This document shows, piece after piece, positions 16,079 to 23,388 of a stretch of DNA of 64,000 bases (within the stretch, counting starts at the first letter, position 1; the number at the start of each line of letters is the position of its first letter). Where the stretch lies: NCBI GenBank assembly GCA_052170555.1, contig JBQNAI010000002.1, positions 186,001-250,000 of the forward strand, written 5' to 3'. The notes under the pieces were generated by a model that saw only the letters and a program-made list of their open reading frames with translations, was not told the DNA's origin and did no database searches. Source of the DNA: Scybalousia_A sp052170555 (GTDB lineage: Bacteria; Bacteroidota; Bacteroidia; Bacteroidales; P3). A program made the position numbers and the translations under genes.

Positions 16079-17017
16079 ATGAGTATAAAAGAAAGAATAT
16101 TAAAGGAAAAACAAAAAAAAGATGTTGTAATTCTTGGTCATTATTATCAAATTCCTGAGATACAAGATATTTCTGATTATGTAGGAGACTCTCTTGCATT
16201 GGCTCAAAAGGCAATTGAAACAGATAAAAGTATAATTTTATTTTGTGGAGTACATTTTATGGGTGAAACAGCTAAGATTTTAAATCCTAAAAAGAAAGTT
16301 ATAATTCCTGATTTAGAAGCTGGATGTTCTCTTGCAGATAGTTGTACTTATGATGAATTCAAAGAATTTAAAAGTCGTTATCCCAATCACATTGTTATTT
16401 CATATGTTAATTGTAGTGCTAAAATCAAAACTCTTAGTGATATAATATGTACATCTGGTAATGCACTGCAAATAGTTAATTCATTACCAAAAGATCAAAA
16501 GATTATATTTGCTCCCGATAAAAATTTAGGAGGTTATATCAATAGAATGACAGGTAGAGATATGGTTTTATATCATGGTTCTTGTGAGGTACATGACTTA
16601 CTTACAGCCGAATATATTTTGAAAATGAAGCAACAATATCCAAATCATATTATCATTGCTCATCCTGAATGTAATGATTCAGTATTAAAAATAGCAGATT
16701 ATGTTGGTAGTACACAAGGAATGATTAAATATGTGAAAGATAGTTCTTGCAAACAATTTTTAGTTGCAACAGAAAGTGGTATTTTACATAAACTTCAAAA
16801 GGATAATCCTAATAAAGAATTTGTTGTAGTTACAGAAAAAGAAAGTTGTTCTTGTAATGATTGTCGTCATATGAAACTTAATACTATGGAAAAAGTTCTT
16901 AATTCATTGGAAGAAGAGAAATTTGAGATTAATTTGGATGAAGATACAATTGTAAAAGCAAGAGAACCAATTGATAAAATGCTTTATTTGAGTAAAAAGC
17001 TTGGTATAATTAGATAA
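16079..17017 (+). CDS. nadA: quinolinate synthase
   Basis: A [4Fe-4S] enzyme that condenses iminoaspartate and dihydroxyacetone phosphate to quinolinate in de novo NAD synthesis. At 312 residues it is the short type. Motifs are the N-terminal ILGHYYQIPEIQDISDYVGDS, the first cluster cysteine in EAGCSLADSC (C83), the middle IICTSGNA, and the last in SCSCNDCRHMKLNTMEKV. The partners nadB and nadC are not in the window. It has a long regulated-looking leader with the TGTTAA cluster and ends at a good terminator. Confidence 0.94.
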   Translation: MSIKERILKEKQKKDVVILGHYYQIPEIQDISDYVGDSLALAQKAIETDKSIILFCGVHFMGETAKILNPKKKVIIPDLEAGCSLADSCTYDEFKEFKSRYPNHIVISYVNCSAKIKTLSDIICTSGNALQIVNSLPKDQKIIFAPDKNLGGYINRMTGRDMVLYHGSCEVHDLLTAEYILKMKQQYPNHIIIAHPECNDSVLKIADYVGSTQGMIKYVKDSSCKQFLVATESGILHKLQKDNPNKEFVVVTEKESCSCNDCRHMKLNTMEKVLNSLEEEKFEINLDEDTIVKAREPIDKMLYLSKKLGIIR

Positions 17018-17044
17018 ATATTTTGAAATAAAAATTGCAATATT

Positions 17045-17091
17045 AAAGTACTGATTAATAAATAATAAACTACAAAATCAGTACTTTTTTT
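17045..17091 (+). terminator. rho-independent terminator of nadA
   Basis: A perfect 12-base stem (17045-17056 with 17076-17087, core AAAGTACTGATT), with a 19-base loop and a T-run to 17091, 28 bases after the nadA stop. Confidence 0.75.
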
Positions 17092-17759
17092 AACATTGAG
17101 AATTCAATATTTTTAATATTATGAATAATTATCTTGAATATTCTAATTTTAAGCCTTTAAAATATTTCCTTTATTTTTTCTTTTAAAAAAAGTACTTACA
17201 ATATAATGTCTATAATATAAGATGTATATTTTTAGGAACCTTACAAAATAGTTGGAATTAAAAATCGATGATATTTGAATTAGTGGAACATTATAAGTTT
17301 TAACTTAAATAGTACTTATCTTTTTTATTAGTCTAATGACATTAAGTATAGATTTGCTTTATAATTGCTACATAGTATCGGTTTTAATGTATTTTATAAT
17401 AATAGTTCAAAATTAATATGCGTGACAATATGAAAAAGTTAATAAAAAATTCAGTATTGTTTATTTTATTGGCTATCCTATTATGTTTAATTGTTAATAC
17501 TCAGAAGACTTTTGAATATTTTCAATTGCAAGATTTTCTTTTTTAATTTTCTTTTTATGACTTTTATATAATGATTATTATTTTTTTTCAGGTAAAATGT
17601 TTTAGAAAAAGTAGGATATAAAAAAAGATTATTGAATTTTTTATTTTTTATGGACTGTTTTTTACAAATACTGTATATTTATTTTTGATATACTAAGTAT
17701 GACTGTTTTTTCGTGCAAAATACTCATAATAAGGTATTGTATAGTGGTATAATTCTTAG
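17092..17759. other. long A+T-rich spacer with one small ORF
   Basis: Between the nadA terminator and the next promoter. Apart from the small membrane-like ORF at 17418, I see no coding frame over 50 codons. The sequence after that ORF is T-rich with hydrophobic codons in shifting frames, which could be a decayed membrane-protein gene. Confidence 0.45.
17418..17546 (+). CDS. small hydrophobic ORF, possible gene remnant
   Basis: A 42-codon ORF (MRDNMKKLIKNSVLFILLAI...), or 38 codons from the internal ATG at 17430. A basic N terminus is followed by one membrane segment ending CLIVNT, like a signal anchor. No clear -7 box and no recognisable family. It may be an intact small membrane protein, or the start of a longer membrane protein whose rest has decayed, since hydrophobic codons continue in other frames. 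Confidence 0.25.
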   Translation: MRDNMKKLIKNSVLFILLAILLCLIVNTQKTFEYFQLQDFLF

Positions 17760-17768
17760 TAATTTTGC
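17760..17768 (+). promoter_or_regulatory. -7 promoter box of the LCM methyltransferase gene
   Basis: TAATTTTGC with TTG at 17737-17739, a 20-base spacer. Good consensus. The start codon at 17855 is about 87 bases downstream. Confidence 0.6.
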
Positions 17769-17854
17769 ATAACAAAGGTGGTAATGTATTATAAATTAGT
17801 GGTAAATATTATAACATATTTTGAGATTGTATAAAAGCAATAGATATTAAAGAT

Positions 17855-18682
17855 ATGGAAAGCGAATCTAAATTGGGAGTAACCGAATTATCTGAAACCA
17901 TGCTTATAACTCTTTGGGCCAAATCTGAGGAGACTATGCGTTCTGACGGCATATTGAAGGATAATAAAGCTTTAGAGATATACAATATGTTGCAATATGA
18001 TTTCTCTAAATTTAAGAAAGCCAAATTTTCTCAGTTTGGTACTTGTCTGAGGGCAAAGATAATAGATGAGAAGACCAAAGAATTTTTTTTGAAACATCCC
18101 GATGCTGTTGTTATACAGTTAGGTGCTGGTATAGATGCTCGTTATGAGCGATTGCAATGCCCATTAATTACTCATTGGTACGATTTGGATTTATCTGAAG
18201 TTATAAACTTGCGTCGTAAATATTTAGGTGAGAGTGAAAGGAATACTTATATTGCATCCTCGATGTTTGAATATGATTGGATAGACAAGGTTCAATCTCA
18301 TGATAAGCCCATATTGATAATTATTGAAGGTGTTACAATGTATTTTGAGCCTGAAAAGATGGAGGAATTCTTCAAAACGTTGTCTTTTCGATTTAAAAAT
18401 GCTACTGTTATTTTTGATATGCTTGCTTATGCAGCTGTTGGTCGTTCCAATATGCATGATTCGTTATCTAAGATGGGTAAAAGTGTTGAATTTCTTTGGT
18501 CTTTGTTGGATTCTAAGCAGATGGAACAATGGAGTGATAGGATAAAGGTGGAAAAAGACATTTATTTTAGTGACTGTGATATGAATTATCGTATACCTTT
18601 TGTATTTAGAGTTCTTTTTAAGTTTCGTTATTTTTATCTTCGTTTCAATCAACGAATAGTAACATTGCATATAGGAGACTAG
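17855..18682 (+). CDS. class I methyltransferase, leucine carboxyl methyltransferase (LCM) family
   Basis: A 275-residue protein of the LCM/PPM1-like family (PF04072), as in polyketide O-methyltransferases. Signatures are SQFGTCLRAKIIDEKTKEFF near residue 60, the SAM loop VVIQLGAGIDARYERL, the acidic HWYDLDLSEVINLRRK, and IIIEGVTMYFEPEKM. The family methylates carboxyl or hydroxyl groups of varied small molecules; the substrate here is unknown. Transcribed alone from a clear promoter. Confidence 0.83.
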   Translation: MESESKLGVTELSETMLITLWAKSEETMRSDGILKDNKALEIYNMLQYDFSKFKKAKFSQFGTCLRAKIIDEKTKEFFLKHPDAVVIQLGAGIDARYERLQCPLITHWYDLDLSEVINLRRKYLGESERNTYIASSMFEYDWIDKVQSHDKPILIIIEGVTMYFEPEKMEEFFKTLSFRFKNATVIFDMLAYAAVGRSNMHDSLSKMGKSVEFLWSLLDSKQMEQWSDRIKVEKDIYFSDCDMNYRIPFVFRVLFKFRYFYLRFNQRIVTLHIGD

Positions 18683-18934
18683 TTGCTATTGTTTGGATAT
18701 TGTGATTGTTAAACTTTAATTATTAATGATTAAGAAACAAATTTCATATAAAAATGGTGGTTGTAATGTGGCGAGAAATACTAATATATAATAGATTCCA
18801 AGTTTAGATAGTAGAGGTTGATTAAGAAAATGCAATAAAAATAAATAGTATAACTATTCAATTAAGATTAATTACCAAACGATAGGAGTTGTAGCCGAAA
18901 ATCCTTTAATAGAGTAGGCTTTCTTTTTTTCTGC

Positions 18935-18969
18935 AATAACCGTATTCGTATACAAATACGGTTATTTTT
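18935..18969 (+). terminator. rho-independent terminator
   Basis: A perfect 12-base stem (18935-18946 with 18955-18966, AATAACCGTATT) followed by a short T-run. It lies 250 bases after the LCM methyltransferase stop. Either that transcript has a long 3' end, or a small unannotated RNA ends here. Confidence 0.6.
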
Positions 18970-18979
18970 GTTTTGTAAC

Positions 18980-19202
18980 CACCATTTAGACGTTTGAAAT
19001 ACACTATCTGAGTGTTTGAAAACCACCATTTAGACGTTTGAAATATACCATCCATATACCAAAAAGTGCCACTTTTTACTATTAAAAGTGCCATTTTTAT
19101 ATACTAAAAGTGGCACTTTTGGGTATAAAAAATGCCACTTTTTGGTATATGGATGGTGGTTTTTGAAAGTGTAGATGGTGTATTTCAAACGTCCAAATGG
19201 TG
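18980..19202. repeat. compound palindrome of nested inverted and direct repeats
   Basis: The outer arms share CACCATTT(A/G)GACGTTTGAAA, with further inner matches including CCATATACCAAAAAGTG. Inside are four short near-palindromes of the form AAAAGTGGCACTTTT. The left arm carries an extra direct copy of the ACCACCATTTAGACGTTTGA segment (about 18978 and 19022). The strand could fold into one long branched hairpin. No ORF. It lies between the terminator at 18969 and the HU-like gene cluster. It resembles a composite repetitive extragenic palindrome or a protein-loading site more than a terminator. Confidence 0.7.
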
Positions 19203-19344
19203 TATTTTGAATATAAAAATAGTCCTTGTTGTTTTGTAAATAGCAATTTTAATAAAAAAAATAATGATTATGGTATGAAATTTGCTGTGAAAAAAAAGAA
19301 ATTCATAACAAGTAAATAAATATTTTTTAAAAAAAGAATATATT

Positions 19345-19737
19345 ATGGCCATAGCAATATATAAAAGCAAGATTAAACGTTATTGTAACGGGGAAACAAA
19401 GCAAAAATATATGGTGAAAATGTATGTACAACAAGCCGTGGATTTTGATACAATTGCCGAAAGAATATCAAAAGGATCCTCAGCAACAGTGGGAGATGTT
19501 TATATGGTTTTGCAACAGCTTGAAAAAGAAATTATGTATTGTTTGGAACTTGGGCAACCAGTTAAACTCGGACGATTGGGCTCATTTTTTCCACGAATTA
19601 CAGTCAAAAGTGTGGATACAAAAGAAGAAGTAAATATGAAAACAATTAAGAAATTCTCATGTGCCTTTAAACCGTCAAAATATATGAAAAATTTTTTCAA
19701 AACAGTTAAATACGAGTTCATAACCAGAGAATTATAA
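19345..19737 (+). CDS. HU-like DNA-binding protein, Bacteroidota type (copy 1)
   Basis: A 130-residue member of the Bacteroidota HU-related family: an N-terminal extension with short beta strands (IAIYKSKIKRYCNGETKQKYM type), then the DNABII core (IAERISKGSSATVGDVYMVLQQLEKEI) and the arm region VKLGRLGSFFPRI. It should bend or coat DNA as a dimer. First of three tandem paralogues; the copies differ enough to suggest separate roles. This copy is the most divergent at the C terminus. Confidence 0.85.
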   Translation: MAIAIYKSKIKRYCNGETKQKYMVKMYVQQAVDFDTIAERISKGSSATVGDVYMVLQQLEKEIMYCLELGQPVKLGRLGSFFPRITVKSVDTKEEVNMKTIKKFSCAFKPSKYMKNFFKTVKYEFITREL

Positions 19738-19751
19738 AAAAAATTATATAT

Positions 19752-19767
19752 TGTTTCACGTGTAATT
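19752..19767. promoter_or_regulatory. parS-like site (second copy)
   Basis: TGTTTCACGTGTAATT, 13 of 16 matches to TGTTTCACGTGAAACA, in the spacer between HU-like copies 1 and 2. Confidence 0.4.
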
Positions 19768-19850
19768 GCAATAACAATACGTACTTATTAAGGTGCGTTT
19801 TTAGTAAATAAATCAATTAATAAAAATTTTAAAAAAAAAAGGAGGAAATT

Positions 19851-20255
19851 ATGGCTTTGGATTTTTACAAAGTAAAACGTACGATGCAAGTTAAAGGCGT
19901 CAAAGAAGAGCGTTATGTGGCTCGTCTGATTAGAAAACCGAAAGTTACCCAGGAGATGGTAATAGACCGAATCGTAGAAAGAGGTACCGCATCCAGAGGT
20001 GATGTGGAAATGGTCATAGGACAACTCGCCATTCAAATAGGACAGGTGTTGGAAAATGGACAAAGTCTTAAACTCGACAGATTTGGAATATTCCGTCCAG
20101 CATTTAAATGTAAATCCGTAACAAAACCTGAAGAAGTAGATGTAGATACAATTCAGGATATTGTAGCACGCTTTACTGTGTCAGGAGAAATGAATCAAAA
20201 AATGAAAAATGCAACTGTCAGATTCGTGGATTTGGATGCAAAAAAACATGCATAG
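19851..20255 (+). CDS. HU-like DNA-binding protein, Bacteroidota type (copy 2)
   Basis: A 134-residue paralogue of its neighbours: MALDFYKVKRTMQVKGVKEERYVARLIRK-type start, core MVIDRIVERGTASRGDVEMV, and arm LKLDRFGIFRPAFKCKSV. An AGGAGGAAATT Shine-Dalgarno precedes the ATG, itself preceded by a run of ten A. Strong translation of an abundant nucleoid protein is likely. It is the closest to the family consensus of the three. Confidence 0.88.
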   Translation: MALDFYKVKRTMQVKGVKEERYVARLIRKPKVTQEMVIDRIVERGTASRGDVEMVIGQLAIQIGQVLENGQSLKLDRFGIFRPAFKCKSVTKPEEVDVDTIQDIVARFTVSGEMNQKMKNATVRFVDLDAKKHA

Positions 20256-20257
20256 CA

Positions 20258-20347
20258 ATGAAAAAAATGAAAAACACTCTACAAAAGAATGATTTTGCTG
20301 AGAAAAACAAAAACTATGTAGAACAATTTAAAACAAATAGGAGATAA
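20258..20347 (+). CDS. 29-codon Lys/Asn-rich ORF between HU-like genes
   Basis: ATG two bases after the stop of HU copy 2 and a TAA just before HU copy 3. The product starts MKKMKNTLQKNDFAEKNKNY. Its end contains the GGAG that serves as ribosome-binding site for copy 3, so it could couple translation of the two. It may equally be a chance ORF. No homologue comes to mind. Confidence 0.2.
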   Translation: MKKMKNTLQKNDFAEKNKNYVEQFKTNRR

Positions 20348-20351
20348 GATT

Positions 20352-20753
20352 ATGCCAATATTTTATATTAAAAAGAAAATAACAGTAAATGTTAAAGGTG
20401 TAAAGCAAGATAGATACAAAGCAGCGATGTATCGCAACGGTATGATATCGCAAAAAAAAGTAGCAACACGTATCAATAAAGGTTCAACGGTTGCAGAAGC
20501 CGAAGTCAAGGGTATTTTGTCGGATTTGCAAGCTGTATTGGAAGATTTGTTATTGGAAGGATTTACGGTACAGATGGATTTCGGAACTTTCAGACCGACA
20601 GTACAAGCAAGGGCGGTTAAAGATCCGAAGGATGTAACCGCAGACACAATAAAAAACAAAAAATTCAGCTTTACGCCGAGTACAAGATTGAAAGAAAAGA
20701 TGAAAGGTGTAACATTGCGATACTTGGATTTGAATAAAGTGCCGCACGTATAA
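20352..20753 (+). CDS. HU-like DNA-binding protein, Bacteroidota type (copy 3)
   Basis: A 133-residue third paralogue: IFYIKKKITVNVKGVKQDRY start, core VATRINKGSTVAEAEVKGIL, and arm VQMDFGTFRPTVQARAV, where the usual L-x-x-F/L-G-x-F is kept as MDFGTFRP. GGAG ribosome-binding site six bases upstream. The hairpin terminator immediately after it suggests that the three genes form one transcription unit. Confidence 0.87.
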   Translation: MPIFYIKKKITVNVKGVKQDRYKAAMYRNGMISQKKVATRINKGSTVAEAEVKGILSDLQAVLEDLLLEGFTVQMDFGTFRPTVQARAVKDPKDVTADTIKNKKFSFTPSTRLKEKMKGVTLRYLDLNKVPHV

Positions 20754-20762
20754 ACACTTTTT

Positions 20763-20808
20763 TATAACTCATATTGGAAATGCGAAAGTGTTTCCAATAT
20801 GAGTTATA
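20763..20808 (+). terminator. terminator of the HU-like gene cluster
   Basis: A perfect 18-base stem (20763-20780 with 20791-20808, core AACTCATATTGGAAA) with a 10-base loop, nine bases after the stop of HU copy 3. The T content after it is modest. Confidence 0.7.
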
Positions 20809-21506
20809 TTGTACGAATATATTTGTAGATCTTACACTCATTATAAATAAGTAGATAGTACCATTGCGTAGGACAAAAAGAAACAAAATATTTATGACGA
20901 TAATATCCAACAATATTGTTTTTATATCAATAATTTAAAATGATACCTTATGAAAAGCAGAGAAAGAATCACACGTATTTAATGCTTCAATCTCCGAAAT
21001 ATTTCTATCTAAATACCTATGAGTTATATGATAGTCCTTATTGAAAACAAAAGCTATACTATCGGTTAGATTTGGATTGGAATCAAATAATTATATCTTA
21101 GAATTAATAAGATTTATAACCGCAATTTTGTTGCAATCTAAAGTAAAAGAGTTGAATTGTAAATATTATTCTTATGCTTAAAAGGTATTATTTTGTATAA
21201 TTACAGCTAATAAGAATGTAAGTTTAAATTATGTGATTAGAGGCATTTATATACTGCACACACATCATAACCTTACCATACATATTATGTGTACAAGAGG
21301 ATTAAAATAAAATCATATGTACTAAATATTTTCAACAAAAAGGGTTAAAATATATAATTGGTTCTTAGGTTCTTGCGAAAAATACAAGTATTATAACTAG
21401 AAATGCATAAAAGTATAAACAATCTAATTAAAAGGTAATTAGATAATTGAAAATAGTTAAGATGTGAAATATAATAAAATTTGCATCACATAATAAAAAT
21501 TTTTTA
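20809..21506. other. gene-free spacer
   Basis: About 700 bases. The best ORF is a 34-codon frame from 20940 with no promoter or family. No repeats or hairpins that I can support, apart from the promoter of the next gene at its right end. Confidence 0.5.
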
Positions 21507-21515
21507 TACCTTTGC
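21507..21515 (+). promoter_or_regulatory. -7 promoter box of the lipocalin-like lipoprotein gene
   Basis: TACCTTTGC with TTTG at 21480-21483, a 23-base spacer. The leader to the ATG at 21624 is about 100 bases and contains a short TGGAA/TTCCA hairpin. Confidence 0.55.
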
Positions 21516-21623
21516 AACTGTTGGATGTAACTAATGATTTAGTTTGGAAAGTTCCACATCTGACTATATTTATTAAAACAATATTGTTATAGGGACTGTA
21601 ACAAAAATAAAAAAATTAATGTC

Positions 21624-22364
21624 ATGAAAAAATTAAGAAAAAATTTATTACTTATTGCAACAGCAGTGTTAACGGCGATTTCATTCTCTTCCTGTTCTAA
21701 TGATGATGAAGAAAATGCGAAAAATTGGGAACAACTGATTATTGGTAAGTGGAAGATAACCAAGGTAATGAATAATAGTGGGACAAATATTTTGGAACAG
21801 CGTTACATTACGATGGAGTTCAAATCTAATGGTAATATGGTTGTTGAAGAAGAGGGTGAGAAAGATAACTTAAGTTATAAAATTGATGGGAATAAACTTA
21901 GCATTATAGAGAAGGAGGATGTCAAATTGGAAATGACTATTCAAACATTGACGTCAAAAGAATTAGTTTTTAGGGGGATTGCAGATATAGAAGATATACC
22001 TGCAGAATACACTTTCTATGCAACTAAAATAGAGAATGTTGCCCCCGATGATCCAAATCTTAAAAATAAAATAATTGGGGAATGGAAATCTTACTCTATA
22101 AAGTTTAACGGTAGAGATTATGACGGCTGGTGGATACTGATGTTCCTTGCAGATGGTACTTGTTTGCTCAACGATACGGGTGTGGTAGAAAATAATGAAG
22201 ACACGTACACTATCAGTGGTAATATTCTTAAAATATATAGTAATGATGGGGATACATTATCTTTCAACATTGATTTTGATGGAAATGATAAAATGCATCT
22301 TTACGGTACTATGATGGATGATGGAGCTCCTTTGAATGTAGATGCTTATCTGAAAAAACAATAA
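21624..22364 (+). CDS. lipoprotein with two lipocalin-like domains
   Basis: A 246-residue protein. Lipoprotein signal MKKLRKNLLLIATAVLTAIS then lipobox FSSC with C at residue 24, followed by SNDDEEN, which fits export to the Bacteroidota surface. Two tandem domains start WEQLIIGKWKITKV (about 37) and LKNKIIGEWKSYSIKF (about 148). Each has the G-x-W motif and the K/N-L-x-I pattern of lipocalin-like domains common in Bacteroidales lipoproteins. Ligand unknown. Monocistronic, ending at a palindrome. Confidence 0.75.
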   Translation: MKKLRKNLLLIATAVLTAISFSSCSNDDEENAKNWEQLIIGKWKITKVMNNSGTNILEQRYITMEFKSNGNMVVEEEGEKDNLSYKIDGNKLSIIEKEDVKLEMTIQTLTSKELVFRGIADIEDIPAEYTFYATKIENVAPDDPNLKNKIIGEWKSYSIKFNGRDYDGWWILMFLADGTCLLNDTGVVENNEDTYTISGNILKIYSNDGDTLSFNIDFDGNDKMHLYGTMMDDGAPLNVDAYLKKQ

Positions 22365-22393
22365 ACGAAGTAATTGTTATGTTTTCAAACACT

Positions 22394-22435
22394 TTGATAT
22401 AAAGGAGGGATAGTACTATCCCTCCTTTATATCAA
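22394..22435. terminator. perfect 42-base palindrome, bidirectional terminator
   Basis: The arms 22394-22414 and 22415-22435 are exact reverse complements, with the G+C-rich core AAAGGAGGGATAG. It lies between the convergent lipoprotein and rubrerythrin genes. Confidence 0.8.
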
Positions 22436-22454
22436 ATAAGTAATTAATTATAGA

Positions 22455-23006
22455 CTATTTTTTGAAATATCTTTTGAATAATCCTTCAAAACCTTTACCG
22501 TGGCGAGCTTCGTCTTTAGCCATCTCGTGAACGGTATCATGAATAGCGTCAAGATTTTGTTCTTTTGCATTGCGGGCTATACGCATTTTATCTTCGCAAG
22601 CTCCTGATTCAGCTTGCATTCTTTTTTGAAGGTTTGTTTTCGTATCCCAAACGATATCTCCTAAAAGTTCTGCAAATCTGCTTGCATGATCTGCTTCTTC
22701 ATAAGCATAGCGTTTGAAAGTTTCTGCTATTTCAGGGTAGCCTTCACGGTCAGCTTGACGAGACATTGCCAGATACATACCTACTTCCGTACATTCTGCT
22801 GTAAAATGTGCATTGAGGTCTTTTTTCATCTCTTCGTTTGTGTCTTTCGCAATACCTACAATATGTTCCGTAATGAAATTTAAAGATCCTGTTTCTTCAA
22901 AAAGCTTGAACTTTTCAGCAGGTTGTTTACATTGAGGACATTGTGCAGGAGGATTGTCTCCTTCATGAACGTAGCCACATACGGTACAAATCCATTTCTT
23001 TTTCAT
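22455..23006 (-). CDS. rubrerythrin (rubredoxin domain first)
   Basis: A 183-residue non-heme diiron peroxidase that reduces hydrogen peroxide with electrons from NADH through rubredoxin-type partners. The N-terminal rubredoxin domain has CTVCGYVHEG and CPQC. Then comes the four-helix diiron domain with FTAECTEVGMYLAM, EEADHASRFAELLGD and DEARHGKGFEGLFKRY (E-x-x-H ligands). The rubredoxin-first order is that of the reverse rubrerythrins of anaerobes. A start at 23087 adds 27 residues with no homology; ATG 23006 gives the usual MKKKWICTVCGY start. Confidence 0.92.
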   Translation of the reverse strand: MKKKWICTVCGYVHEGDNPPAQCPQCKQPAEKFKLFEETGSLNFITEHIVGIAKDTNEEMKKDLNAHFTAECTEVGMYLAMSRQADREGYPEIAETFKRYAYEEADHASRFAELLGDIVWDTKTNLQKRMQAESGACEDKMRIARNAKEQNLDAIHDTVHEMAKDEARHGKGFEGLFKRYFKK

Positions 23007-23043
23007 ATTTCTGTTTAATTTAAGGTTAACAACTACATACCTC

Positions 23044-23058
23044 ACTCTTATTAAGAGT
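23044..23058. promoter_or_regulatory. palindrome ACTCTTATTAAGAGT upstream of rubrerythrin
   Basis: A 15-base odd palindrome with 7-base arms, 38 bases before the rubrerythrin ATG. It is flanked by CTCAC and a further GAGTGAG. Its position fits an operator for an oxygen- or peroxide-responsive regulator, by inference only. Confidence 0.35.
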
Positions 23059-23125
23059 AATGTTGAGTGAGAATATAAACTTTTCACATAACGTATAGTT
23101 TCATTATATTATTTTACAAATTGTT

Positions 23126-23175
23126 TTTCGGGAAAGAAAAATTCTTTTCGAATTTTAAATTTTTCTTTCCCGAAA
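23126..23175. repeat. 18-base-stem inverted repeat in the divergent rubrerythrin/hutU spacer
   Basis: TTTCGGGAAAGAAAAATT (23126-23143) pairs perfectly with 23158-23175 around a 14-base loop. It lies between divergent genes, where a terminator would not be expected, so it may be a regulatory or dispersed repeat. The rest of the spacer (23088-23388) holds only the palindrome just upstream and the hutU promoter. Confidence 0.5.
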
Positions 23176-23339
23176 AGAACCTTGATAACGTCTTACATTA
23201 ATTTCCTTTTTTTCTGTGTATTATGATTAAAAATTTGAGTATAAAATATTTTTACAATGTAAAGTAGCAAGAAAGAGTTCATAAATTATATTCATTTATT
23301 ATTCTAATGAAGACTTCTTATTGTTCAGTAAAATTTTCT

Positions 23340-23348
23340 TACCTTTGC
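23340..23348 (+). promoter_or_regulatory. -7 promoter box of hutU
   Basis: TACCTTTGC, with TTG 16 bases upstream at 23321-23323, 41 bases before the hutU ATG. Confidence 0.55.
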
Positions 23349-23388
23349 ACGATGAATTTTTGAATTAATAATTAAAAATATAAAAAAA

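Larger units (their letters stand above)
18683..19344. other. spacer holding a terminator and a compound palindrome
   Basis: A 660-base stretch with no credible gene. It contains the hairpin at 18935-18969 and the palindromic element at 18980-19202. The remainder is simple A+T-rich sequence leading to the first HU-like gene, with no recognisable -7 box. Confidence 0.55.
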
